Source: Gammaproteobacteria bacterium
GTDB taxonomy: Bacteria; Pseudomonadota; Gammaproteobacteria; Pseudomonadales; Azotimanducaceae
DNA length: 52,297 nt
Assembly (NCBI GenBank): GCA_026706665.1
Contig: JAPOYI010000240.1
Span: 1-52,297 of the forward strand
Reading direction: 5' to 3'
In this document: piece by piece, positions 17,860 to 28,011 of the stretch
Position numbering within the stretch: the stretch's first letter is position 1
Layout: every line of letters starts with the position of its first letter
Made by a program: the position numbers and the translations under genes
Notes under the pieces: generated by a model
Database searches by the model: none
What the model was told of the DNA's origin: nothing
Seen by the model: the letters and a program-made list of their open reading frames with translations, nothing else

Positions 17860-18935
17860 TACAAGGACAACGCCGATCTGACGGTCGCCGACACGGATTT
17901 CGCCAATGGCGGAGGGACTGCATTCGCAACTTGCCGGTGCTGGTCAAGGTCTCGAACTGTCCCGGTTCGTCTGCGGATTGGTCCGACAAACACATGCGCG
18001 TCCGTGAATCCCTGGATTCGCGCAGCCTCTCGCGGCGTCAGATAACGATCCTCCACCGGATGGTACAGAGCTTCCCCACACCTCAGCGTAAGCGATGGAA
18101 GATTGCGATGCAGCCTGCGGAACTTCGTCGAGTCCTTCGGCGTCAGCCGTTGCACGACATCTGGTGGGGCGTCTCGTGACTTGGACAACCACTCTCCCTC
18201 GGCAACGAACGAAATGCGGTGCCGGTCCCTTGGTGGCGTCACATCAATATGATTCGGTACGAGCGGCTCGCGACCCAGTGGTACTGCTTCAGGCAGATCG
18301 CTGATCGCCTCGCCAACTGTGGACGGTCGACACTCTCTGACCAAGGGGAACTCGAACTCTTGGCCTTCCGCCACCGCAACGATGATCGCTCTCTTGCGCT
18401 TCTGTGGAACGCCGTAGTCTGTAGCGTTCATCAACGATGCCCGCAGTTGGTACCCGATACGCCAGAATTCCTCAGTGAGCACATCGAGCATAGTCATGCC
18501 GTCCGCTGCCCAAGTATCCAGGAACTTGGGCACTTGTTCGATGAGCACCGCAGCCGGGCGAAGCGCTGCGGCAAATCGGACCATCTGAAACGCCAGCTGT
18601 CCCCGAGGGTCGTTGACGCCGTCCTTCTTCCCGATCTGACTAAAAGGTTGGCATGGCGGTCCCCCATGAAGCAGCGTCAACTCGCCAGGTTTCAGATTCA
18701 ACGCGATGGCCATTCCGCAAGGGTCCAAAGCCCTCACGTCCACCTGCCAGACCGATTTGCTCCGAGTATTTTGGAGCAAGGTCGAGACGCAGTGTGGATC
18801 TAGCTCGACTGCGCATATCGTCCTGAATCCGGCCGCGTCAACTCCAATATCAAGTCCTCCCGCTCCCGCGAAAAGACTCACCGCCTTGAGCTTCCGACCT
18901 CTAACCGGGGTGCCATTGGGTGTTCTCGCCAGCAT
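17859..18935 (-). CDS. C5-cytosine-specific DNA methyltransferase (Dcm/HhaI-like)
   Basis: A 358-residue enzyme that would transfer methyl from SAM to C5 of cytosine. Ordered motifs: I LFAGAGGLDIG (21-31), IV GGPPCQPFS with catalytic Cys95, VI LIEQV (Glu133; the usual ENV is EQV here), VIII QKRKR (178-182), a target-recognition region at about 190-290, IX RYLTPREAARIQGF, and X QVANAVPPPLA (335-345). The start ATG at 18935 has AGGAG six bases upstream and fits a promoter at 19030-19057; the frame is open back to 19115 but that part is non-homologous. Base composition looks less GC-rich than the flanking ribosomal genes. It sits between fusA and rpsJ, an unexpected place, suggesting horizontal insertion. 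Confidence 0.93.
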   Translation of the reverse strand: MLARTPNGTPVRGRKLKAVSLFAGAGGLDIGVDAAGFRTICAVELDPHCVSTLLQNTRSKSVWQVDVRALDPCGMAIALNLKPGELTLLHGGPPCQPFSQIGKKDGVNDPRGQLAFQMVRFAAALRPAAVLIEQVPKFLDTWAADGMTMLDVLTEEFWRIGYQLRASLMNATDYGVPQKRKRAIIVAVAEGQEFEFPLVRECRPSTVGEAISDLPEAVPLGREPLVPNHIDVTPPRDRHRISFVAEGEWLSKSRDAPPDVVQRLTPKDSTKFRRLHRNLPSLTLRCGEALYHPVEDRYLTPREAARIQGFTDAHVFVGPIRRRTGTVRDLDQHRQVANAVPPPLAKSVSATVRSALSL

Positions 18936-19029
18936 TTCGGTCTCCTTCAGTCTTCTCGTCGCATCATGCTTGATGGGTCCGGCCAAGTCGCAATTTGGAG
19001 CCACGAGCGACCCAAGCCTTATGTGGACA

Positions 19030-19057
19030 ATCTTAGGTCGTTCCACTGGCTTGTCAA
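19030..19057 (-). promoter_or_regulatory. promoter of the cytosine methyltransferase gene
   Basis: On the minus strand a consensus TTGACA (19052-19057) is followed after 16 bp by TAAGAT (19030-19035). The predicted start of transcription leaves a leader of about 90 nt before the ATG at 18935. Confidence 0.65.
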
Positions 19058-19064
19058 TCAAAAA

Positions 19065-19080
19065 CTGTAATAATATACAG
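19065..19080. promoter_or_regulatory. LexA-like operator (CTGT-N8-ACAG)
   Basis: CTGTAATAATATACAG fits the gammaproteobacterial SOS box pattern CTGT-N8-ACAG with an AT-only spacer. It lies 7 bp upstream of the -35 of the methyltransferase promoter. A match to a 16-bp pattern is suggestive, not proof; a cassette-specific regulator using the same short palindrome is the alternative. Confidence 0.5.
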
Positions 19081-19207
19081 CACCTCGGAATCACTTGATT
19101 GGTGGAATCGACCAACGGCGGTTCGCGTATTCGTGCCGTCGAAATGAGGCTCAGCTCAAGCGTGGAACGGCGCGCGAAACCGTGCCAGGAAAGAGTGGTC
19201 CCAGCCG

Positions 19208-19621
19208 CTACTCCCTGCGACCCAAGTACTCGACAGACCGGTCCGAGCTGCCGGATTCCCCGTGTTCCAGGGGGGGTTCCGTCGACCCAGTGCGGCTTTC
19301 ATCGACGACCAGCGACGGGACAACGAAATCCTTCACAAGCTCCCGCAACCGAAAGTCATTCACCGCGAATGGGAAGTTCACCGTCTGCAGGGACACCGCG
19401 ACGAACATGCACCACTCCACGTACCGGTCCAGCGTGATGCCCTCCCGAAGACGTCCCGTTCGCTGCGCCCGTTCGAAGGTCGTACGCGAGCACGCGAGCG
19501 CCGCGTCGAAACAGGCGGCGAGCGACTCGTCGATCCGCTCGTATAGCTGGCGGCTGTTGTTGGCGAAGAGCGGCTTCAGGGCGGGGCGGCGGCGCAACTG
19601 CCGAACGAACCAGCTGATGTC
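19208..19621 (-). pseudogene. TetR-type regulator remnant (C-terminal part only)
   Basis: An open stretch reads DISWFVRQLRRRPALKPLF, then LYERIDESLAACFDAALACSRTTFERAQRTGRLREGITLDRYVEWCMFVAVSLQTV. This resembles the ligand-binding C-terminal half of TetR-family regulators. A stop codon (TAG at 19622-19624) lies directly upstream, another stop occurs at 19700-19702, and no helix-turn-helix can be found in any frame before fusA. I therefore read it as a truncated regulator left at the cassette edge. A short intact ORF starting at the TTG at 19597 remains possible. The family assignment is by eye. Confidence 0.4.
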
Positions 19622-19840
19622 CTATGCGGTGGCTTTTCGGCGCACGCAAACTGCGTTTTCCGCCTCGGTGGTCCTCGCCGGTCGCACATGCCCGATCCAT
19701 CATGGCCACGGCGCTCGCGGTCGCGCCGGAGAAGTTCCGCCAGGCCATTGCCGCCCTGATGGAAACGTCAGGAATGAAACCATCCTTCGGGTGGCTCCTC
19801 AGACCTCATCCCGCAGAGGACAGGCGCCGCCCGCGCGGCC

Positions 19841-21931
<2,091 letters not shown>

Positions 21932-22048
21932 TGCGCATCTCCAGTGCGCTGTCGGAGCTGCTACGCCCCGATAGCATTCAGTTGGTGAATCATGCCGGTA
22001 AATTTCCCGGCTAGTGCCGGCTTGCGTACCGGTCCACAGCGCAAGCTC

Positions 22049-22519
22049 CTAGAACCGATAGTGCGAGAATGCCCTGTTCGCTTCCGCCATTCGGTGTGTA
22101 TCCTCGCGTCGCCTCACTGCGGTACCGCGACCATCCGCCGCGTCCATCAGTTCTCCCGCCAACCGCGCTGCCATGGACTTCTCGCGACGCGCCCGCGCGC
22201 TGTCGACCAGCCAGCGCATGGCCAGTGCCTGCCGTCGGGAGGGCCTGACCTCGACGGGGACCTGGTAGGTGGCCCCACCGACCCTGCGGGACTTGACCTC
22301 GACAAACGGTGCCACCGATTCCAGCGCCTTTTCGAACGTTTCAACCGGGTTGGAGTGTTCCCTCTGCTCGATGCGGGACAACGCCCCGTATACGATACGT
22401 TCCGCGACAGACTTCTTGCCGCTCACCATCACATGGTTGATGAACTTGGCCACGGTCTGGTTGTGATACTTCGGATCCGGGAGAATTTCCCGTTTGGCGA
22501 CGACTCTCCGTCTCGGCAT
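22049..22519 (-). CDS. rpsG: 30S ribosomal protein S7
   Basis: A 156-residue S7, a primary head-domain binder and, in E. coli, the repressor of the str operon. It begins [47 protein letters not shown] and continues [26 protein letters not shown]. The length is identical to the common 156-residue form. ATG start at 22519, 111 bp after rpsL. Confidence 0.98.
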   Translation of the reverse strand: MPRRRVVAKREILPDPKYHNQTVAKFINHVMVSGKKSVAERIVYGALSRIEQREHSNPVETFEKALESVAPFVEVKSRRVGGATYQVPVEVRPSRRQALAMRWLVDSARARREKSMAARLAGELMDAADGRGTAVRRREDTHRMAEANRAFSHYRF

Positions 22520-22630
22520 CTCATGCCTCCCTGTTTCTCACGCTCGCCTCTCGATGCTTGCCTTGCAATCCCTCGAGCCATCTCTCGGGCGCTATCGGGG
22601 AAGGCCTGATCGCGCGGATCAAGCCCGCAG

Positions 22631-23002
22631 CTATCTTGGTTTCTTGGCCCCGTACTTCGAGCGGCCGCGTCTCCGTTCGGACACGCCGGACGTGTCGAGG
22701 GTGCCCCTGATCGTATGGTAGCGAACGCCGGGAAGATCCTTGACGCGACCGCCCCGGATGAGCACGACCGAGTGTTCCTGCAGGTTGTGACCCTCTCCGC
22801 CGATGTACGAGTTGACCTCGTACCCGTTCGTCAGACGCACGCGACAGACCTTTCTCAGGGCGGAATTCGGTTTGCGCGGCGTGGTCGTGTAGACGCGGGT
22901 GCACACGCCACGTTTCTGCGGTGATGCCTGCAGGGCCGGCACCATGCTCTTGGATTGGCGCCGCTTGCGCGGCTTTCGAACCAGTTGGCTGATGGTCGCC
23001 AT
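22631..23002 (-). CDS. rpsL: 30S ribosomal protein S12
   Basis: A 123-residue S12 of the decoding centre. It starts [60 protein letters not shown] and includes [22 protein letters not shown]. The streptomycin-associated Lys in TPRKPNS and the Lys in GGRVKDLPG are the wild-type residues. It is the first gene of the str operon, with its own promoter at 23073-23101. Confidence 0.99.
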   Translation of the reverse strand: MATISQLVRKPRKRRQSKSMVPALQASPQKRGVCTRVYTTTPRKPNSALRKVCRVRLTNGYEVNSYIGGEGHNLQEHSVVLIRGGRVKDLPGVRYHTIRGTLDTSGVSERRRGRSKYGAKKPR

Positions 23003-23072
23003 GCGTTACCCAGGATCTCCGTCCAGATGGAGCAATCCGCGCAAACGGACGCCCCGTCCCAAAAGGCGCGGT

Positions 23073-23101
23073 ATTCTAAGCGGGCGGGCAGGCAGCATCA
23101 A
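23073..23101 (-). promoter_or_regulatory. str operon promoter (upstream of rpsL)
   Basis: On the minus strand TTGATG (23096-23101) and TAGAAT (23073-23078) are separated by exactly 17 bp. Predicted transcription starts about 65 nt upstream of the rpsL ATG. A promoter here means the operon need not depend on rpoBC read-through; rpoC is not the neighbour. Confidence 0.6.
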
Positions 23102-23203
23102 GCGCCAGCAAGGTCCGAGGTCCAGGTCCTGAAGGTCTTGGCTGCCGGTTCGCCACGAATCTCCCGACGGCCTCCGGCCGCCGCAAACCGCGGCGCAACG
23201 CGT

Positions 23204-24547
23204 TCATCCATTCCGCGATATGCGCCGGACGACGAGGTAGCCGGCAGCACCCAGGGCGATGATGACAAGCCCGGCCAGGCTTTCCATCGGCCGCCTCACC
23301 GAAATGTAGATCAGCGTCCAACCCGTGATTACGAGATAGATCAGCGGCGGCAGTGGGTATAGCGGCACCCTGAACGGGCGTTCGAGGGAGGGGTTGCGCC
23401 ACCGCAACACGAATATCCCGGCAACCGTGAGCGCGCTGCTCGCGCCCAGGGTAAATCCGGCAAACACCAGGATGGACTCGAACGAGGCCGTCAGCACGAA
23501 CGCAAGCGCCAGGGCTGACTGGAACAGCACTGCGACCGTCGGCACGCCGTAGGCGTTCGTCCTTGCCAGCAGGCCGAATACGCGGAAGTCCTGGCCGACC
23601 ACCTGCAGCACCCGGGGACCGGCGAGAGTCATCGCGCTCAATGTCGAGATGAGCAATAGCGCAAGGGCGATGCCCATGACCGCGGCGCCGGATTCTCCGA
23701 GGACGAATCGGGCGGCGATGTAGCCGATCTCTATCTTGCCGGCCATGGCGTCGACCGGCGCCGCATACAGGAAGCTGAAGTTGAGGAGCAGATACAGGAC
23801 CAGCACGATACCGGTCCCCGCGAGCAGGATGCTGGAGAGCGTCTCGGCGGGGCGTTCGAGTTCGTCGAGGAGATAGGTCGCCGCGTTCCAACCCGTGTAG
23901 GCGTAGTTGACGTATATGAGGGCAACGGCGAACGCGCCCGAGGCAAGCAGCGCACCATCCCCTGGGGCAGGAAGCAGCCGGACGTCCTGCGGCGTTTCGG
24001 TGAGCGTCCACGTAAGTATGCAGAACGCCCCGATCAGACCCACCTTCAGGTACGTGAACGCGCGCTGGGTGCCGCCGCTCGCTCGCCGCGTGGAGGAATG
24101 GACGGCGGCGAGTGCCACGATCAGCAGCGCGGCGAGCCAGGTCGGCGAGATTCCCGGAAAGACCGACGCCACGTACGTCCCGAAGGTAATCGCGACCAGC
24201 GCGGAAGGGGCAGCAAAGCCGATCGTCGCGGAAATCCAGCCGGAAACGAATCCAGCGCCGGGATGGTAGATGCGCGAAAGAAAGTTGTATTCGCCACCCG
24301 AGCGCGGCAGTGCCGAGCCGAGTTCCGCATAGGTCAGCGCGCCGCAAAGCGCCGTCAGGCCGCCGATAAACCACAACATCAGGATGACGAAGCCCGACTG
24401 GATCTCGAGCAGTTGGAACCCGAGGCTGGTGAACACGCCGGTGCCGATCATGTTGGCGATCACGAGCGTGACCGCAGTCCGCGGGGTGAATTTCCTCGCG
24501 CTCACCCGATCGATCCGGCTCGGCAGCAGGGACTTTTCCACGGGCAT
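23204..24547 (-). CDS. APC-superfamily amino acid permease
   Basis: A 447-residue inner-membrane protein with about twelve hydrophobic segments, of the amino acid-polyamine-organocation superfamily. The first helix carries the substrate-loop signature VIANMIGTGVFTSLGF, followed by GALTYAELGSALPRSGGEYNFLSRIYHPGAGFVSGW, typical of LAT-like/basic amino acid carriers. The C-terminal part ends RPMESLAGLVIIALGAAGYLVVRRI. I use the ATG at 24547 (MPVEKSLLP); a longer frame to 24592 overlaps the divergent neighbour. The substrate is not determinable. It is convergent to nothing nearby and is transcribed toward rpsL's promoter region. Confidence 0.88.
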   Translation of the reverse strand: MPVEKSLLPSRIDRVSARKFTPRTAVTLVIANMIGTGVFTSLGFQLLEIQSGFVILMLWFIGGLTALCGALTYAELGSALPRSGGEYNFLSRIYHPGAGFVSGWISATIGFAAPSALVAITFGTYVASVFPGISPTWLAALLIVALAAVHSSTRRASGGTQRAFTYLKVGLIGAFCILTWTLTETPQDVRLLPAPGDGALLASGAFAVALIYVNYAYTGWNAATYLLDELERPAETLSSILLAGTGIVLVLYLLLNFSFLYAAPVDAMAGKIEIGYIAARFVLGESGAAVMGIALALLLISTLSAMTLAGPRVLQVVGQDFRVFGLLARTNAYGVPTVAVLFQSALALAFVLTASFESILVFAGFTLGASSALTVAGIFVLRWRNPSLERPFRVPLYPLPPLIYLVITGWTLIYISVRRPMESLAGLVIIALGAAGYLVVRRISRNG

Positions 24548-24559
24548 AATGGCGGAGTC

Positions 24560-25267
24560 ATGTCCCAGTTTGAATTCCTGGGCCCGGCCCACATCGTCGC
24601 AATGTGCGCGACGCTCGCCCTACCCATCATCCTGTCCGTCATTGTCAGGCGTGACGAGCGCCTCGCCAGGGGAATCCGCATCACCTTCGCGGGCGTTCTC
24701 CTGCTGAACGAAGTGGCGCACTGGATATGGCGGCTTGCGACTTCCTCCGTGGAAGAGTTCCTGCGACTGAACCTCCCGCTTCACGTCTGCGGCATCGCGA
24801 TCTTCGCCGTCATGTTCGCCCTCGTCTTTCGCAACCGCATAGCCTACGAGATCGCCTGGTTCTGGGGAATCGCCGGAACGGCGAACGCGCTCGTCACGCC
24901 GCAGCTCGAAGTGGGATTCCCGGAGTATCGCTTCTTCCAGTATTTCATCGCCCACGGCGGCATCGTCGCGGGTGCGCTATTCGCCACCTGGGGGCTCGGA
25001 ATGCGGCCTACCGCCATGTCCGTCGTTCGCGCCTTCGTCCTGCTCCACGTGCTCTGCATCATCGCATTCGGGGCAAACCTGGCCCTTGGAAGCAACTACA
25101 TGTTCCTGATGGAACCGCCCCTCACGCAGTCACCGTTCTTCTTCGCCCCGTGGCCCTGGTACATACCAATCCTCGACGCGGTCGCGCTGCTCCTGTTCGT
25201 GCTGTTGCTGGTCCCGTTCCTGTTCCGCAATCCCCGGCGCGGGAGCGACGCCGGGCCGTCCAGGTGA
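24560..25267 (+). CDS. YwaF/TIGR02206-type membrane protein
   Basis: A 235-residue integral membrane protein with about six or seven hydrophobic helices. It resembles the TIGR02206 (YwaF) family, recognised by FLRLNLPLHVCGIAIF, WFWGIAGTANALVTP and the QYFIAHGGIVAG region with its conserved His. The function is unknown; the fold resembles small integral enzymes or channels. The ATG at 24560 has GGAG a few bases upstream and lies only 12 bp from the start of the divergent permease, so the two promoters must overlap the opposite coding starts or the messages are leaderless. The stop at 25267 directly abuts the convergent acyl-CoA synthetase stop. Confidence 0.82.
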   Translation: MSQFEFLGPAHIVAMCATLALPIILSVIVRRDERLARGIRITFAGVLLLNEVAHWIWRLATSSVEEFLRLNLPLHVCGIAIFAVMFALVFRNRIAYEIAWFWGIAGTANALVTPQLEVGFPEYRFFQYFIAHGGIVAGALFATWGLGMRPTAMSVVRAFVLLHVLCIIAFGANLALGSNYMFLMEPPLTQSPFFFAPWPWYIPILDAVALLLFVLLLVPFLFRNPRRGSDAGPSR

Positions 25268-27073
25268 TCAGAAACCCGCGGCGCCGTCTCGAATGGTCGC
25301 GAGGTAGTCCGCGTCCAGAGCCTCGTAGGCCGCGCTGCCCGGCTTCATCACGTAGACCGGATCGTCAAGGCTCGAGATATCGAAACCTTCCTGTTTCAGG
25401 TCTCCCTTCACCATCTTGAACGTCCCGGTGACCTCTATTTCCGACTGTACGCGGACAAAAACCGGGCGCGCATAGGGGGGAAGTTCGCGCTCAACGTACG
25501 AGGCCAGACCCGCCAGGTCGAGATCGTGGCCCTCGGCCAGACGCACGGCGGCCATTCCCGCGCGACCATCGGCCCCCGGCACTTCCACCCCGTAGACGTT
25601 GCAGAACTCGATGCCCTCGAAGCCGTTGATGATCTCGCCGACCTCGTTGGTGGACACGTTCTCCGACTTCCACCGGAAGGTGTCGCCGGTGCGGTCGACG
25701 AACTGGTAGTGGGCATAGCCGAGCGAGAACCCGACATCGACCTCACGGATGAGGTCCCCCGTGTTGAACCACGCATCGCCCTCTTCCAGCACGCCGCGCA
25801 GGATCTTGCTCTCCGTGGCTTGCGGGTCCGTATAGCCCTCGAACCGCGCCGTCGGATTGATGTGTCCCAGCAGCAGGCCGGGCTCGCCCTGTGCCACTTC
25901 GATGCAGCGTCCATCGTCGCCCCGCACGATCTCGTCGCTGTCCACGTCGTAGCGGACCAGGGCGATCTTCGAAGAGGTCATGCCGATCGTGCAGTCCTTG
26001 TTCATGAGGTTTGCGAAGGCCACGTTGCCCTCGCTCGCGCCGTAGAACTCGGTCACTCGCCTGATTCCGTAGCGCCGCTTGAAGTCCACCCAGATATCGG
26101 GCCGCAAACCGTTGCCCATCATGGTGTGCAGCGGGTTGTCGTGATCGTCCGGCTTCGGTTCGGAGTTGTTCAGGTAGCGGCACAGTTCGCCCACGTAAAT
26201 GAAGGACGTGCAGCCGTGCTCGCGCGCGTCCGGCAGGAAACCGCTGGCGGAGAACCGTCGTCGCAGGAACATCGATGCGCCGGACATGAATGCCGCACCC
26301 GCGCCGACCACCAGCGCGGTGGCATGGTAGAGCGGCAGGCAGATGTAGATGCGATCCTTCGAAGTGCAGCGCAGCCCGGCGACCGCGGACAGCCCGGCGG
26401 TCGCCAGATAGCGGCGGTTCGACATCACCGCCGCCTTGGGCAAACCCGTGGTGCCGGACGTAAAGATATACATGGCCGTCTGACCCAGCGTCATTTCACC
26501 GGTGTCATCCGGATTCTCCACCGCGAGATTGGCGCTTGCGGCCGCCATGTCGATGGCCCAATCCGGCGCACCATTCGACGTGCCGTCGGGGACGACAAAG
26601 TAGTCGCTGCCCTGCTCGAGATTCAGCTCGCCTCTCGCTTCTTCGATGGCGTGCTGCATCTCGCCCCCGAAGACGCACTTTTTCGATTCGGTCACGTCGA
26701 CGCAGTGAATGAGCGGCCGACCGCGCAGGTTCGTATTGATGAGGCCGGCCGTGATTCCGAGCTTGTTGGCCGCGATCAACAGGGCCAGGAACTCGATCCG
26801 GTTCTCCATCATGATGCTGACGGTATCGCCAGCGCGAAGTCCCGCCCCCTTCAGGAAGTGGGCGTAACGGTTCGCGTGCGCGTTGAGATCTCCCCAGGTA
26901 ACGGTCTCGCCTTCGCAGACAACGGCGGAAAGCGTGCCGAAGTTCTCGGCGGTGCGTTCCACGACGGCGCCCAGGCAATCCTTCTCGTCCAGGAGACGGG
27001 GTTGCATGCCCTTCTTCAATGCCAGCAGCACCGGCACGTCCTTCAGAACCGAAGCGACTTCACGAATTCCCAT
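25268..27073 (-). CDS. long-chain/very-long-chain acyl-CoA synthetase (FATP-like)
   Basis: A 601-residue AMP-forming ligase that would activate fatty acids to acyl-CoA with ATP. The ATP-binding P-loop MYIFTSGTTGLPKAAVMSNRRYL lies near 200-222. The FATP/ACSVL-type YGASEGNVAF follows near 340, and the VDRTGDTFRWKSENVSTNEVGEII signature near 460-485 with conserved Arg and Lys. The C-terminal KMVKGDLKQEGFDI is also characteristic. The length fits the FATP/FadD6-like group rather than E. coli FadD (561). It lies 97 bp downstream of a crotonase-family gene on the same strand, suggesting a shared role in lipid metabolism. Confidence 0.9.
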   Translation of the reverse strand: MGIREVASVLKDVPVLLALKKGMQPRLLDEKDCLGAVVERTAENFGTLSAVVCEGETVTWGDLNAHANRYAHFLKGAGLRAGDTVSIMMENRIEFLALLIAANKLGITAGLINTNLRGRPLIHCVDVTESKKCVFGGEMQHAIEEARGELNLEQGSDYFVVPDGTSNGAPDWAIDMAAASANLAVENPDDTGEMTLGQTAMYIFTSGTTGLPKAAVMSNRRYLATAGLSAVAGLRCTSKDRIYICLPLYHATALVVGAGAAFMSGASMFLRRRFSASGFLPDAREHGCTSFIYVGELCRYLNNSEPKPDDHDNPLHTMMGNGLRPDIWVDFKRRYGIRRVTEFYGASEGNVAFANLMNKDCTIGMTSSKIALVRYDVDSDEIVRGDDGRCIEVAQGEPGLLLGHINPTARFEGYTDPQATESKILRGVLEEGDAWFNTGDLIREVDVGFSLGYAHYQFVDRTGDTFRWKSENVSTNEVGEIINGFEGIEFCNVYGVEVPGADGRAGMAAVRLAEGHDLDLAGLASYVERELPPYARPVFVRVQSEIEVTGTFKMVKGDLKQEGFDISSLDDPVYVMKPGSAAYEALDADYLATIRDGAAGF

Positions 27074-27170
27074 GGCGGCTACCCCCCTCGTTTCACCGAA
27101 ACATATATCCGGTGCACGACAAAATAAAGGCAGGGGACAGCCCTTGCCCCGGATGGTTGGGCGTCAAGTA

Positions 27171-27953
27171 TCAGCGTCCCGCGAAGTTCCCCGGGCGCCG
27201 TTCCGCCACGGCCCGGACACCTTCCTTGTGGTCTTCCGTTTCCCGCAGCCGCGCCTGCTCGATGTTCTCCCAGTCGGTCGCGTCCTTGATTCTCTCTGCC
27301 AGGCCCTGGCGCATCGTCGCCCGCACCGACTGCACGGCCAGCGGGGCGTTCTCCGCGATCTCCGAACCCAGGCGAACAGCTTCGGCGCGTAGACTGGCCT
27401 GGTCGGTGAGGACATCCGCAAGGCCCCAGGCATGGGCAGTCGCGCCATCAATGCGGCGGCCGGTCATGAACAACAGGTTGGCTCTCTGTTGGCCGATGAC
27501 ATTCGGCAGCGTGTGGGTAAGGCCGAAGCCCGGGTGGAAACCGAGCTTCACGAAGTTCGCGGTAAAGCGCGCCTCGGGACACGCCACGCGAAAATCCGCC
27601 ATTACGGCAAGCCCGAAACCGCCACCCACTGCGGCACCCTGAATCGCGGCGATGATGGGCTTCCGGCAGGAGAATAGCCGTACCGCCGCAGCGTACAGCG
27701 GATTGCTGGCGCCATCGAAACGGACCGGGCGGGCGGCATTGCGGGCCGGATCGCCAAAGTTCGCACCGGCGCAGAAGTGTTTGCCCTGCGCGCATAACAC
27801 GTAGGCGCGCATGTTCACGTCGGCATCGAGTTCGTCGAGCGCGTCCGCCATGTCGTTGACGAGATTCACGTCGAAGAAGTTGTTCGGTGGCCGCTGAATC
27901 TCGACCAGTGCGATGTATCCATCGCGCTGCACTTCTATGTCGCCGTATTTCAC
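27171..27953 (-). CDS. enoyl-CoA hydratase/isomerase (crotonase) family protein
   Basis: A 260-residue crotonase-fold protein. The two oxyanion-hole stretches are GKHFCAGANF (near residue 66) and IQGAAVGGGFGLAVMADFRVA (near 115). The positions that hold the two catalytic glutamates of true enoyl-CoA hydratases (PExxLG and AxEMxLTG in the rat enzyme) appear to be ANFVKLG and ANLLFMTG here. Both Glu are therefore missing and a hydratase activity is doubtful; an isomerase, hydrolase or other crotonase reaction is more likely. The start is the GTG at 27953 with GGAG seven bases upstream; a longer frame to 28013 runs into the divergent ATPase gene. It is probably co-transcribed with the acyl-CoA synthetase. 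Confidence 0.88.
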   Translation of the reverse strand: MKYGDIEVQRDGYIALVEIQRPPNNFFDVNLVNDMADALDELDADVNMRAYVLCAQGKHFCAGANFGDPARNAARPVRFDGASNPLYAAAVRLFSCRKPIIAAIQGAAVGGGFGLAVMADFRVACPEARFTANFVKLGFHPGFGLTHTLPNVIGQQRANLLFMTGRRIDGATAHAWGLADVLTDQASLRAEAVRLGSEIAENAPLAVQSVRATMRQGLAERIKDATDWENIEQARLRETEDHKEGVRAVAERRPGNFAGR

Positions 27954-28011
27954 TTTGCATCTCCGTGCTGTGTCGCCCCCGTGCGCGGGCCATCGGCATA
28001 TGATAGGCGCC

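Noticed and set aside
27125-27160. Imperfect hairpin GGCAGGGG...CCCTTGCC between the crotonase and acyl-CoA synthetase genes
   Set aside because: It has one mismatch, no T-run and lies within a likely operon; not enough for a terminator or repeat call.
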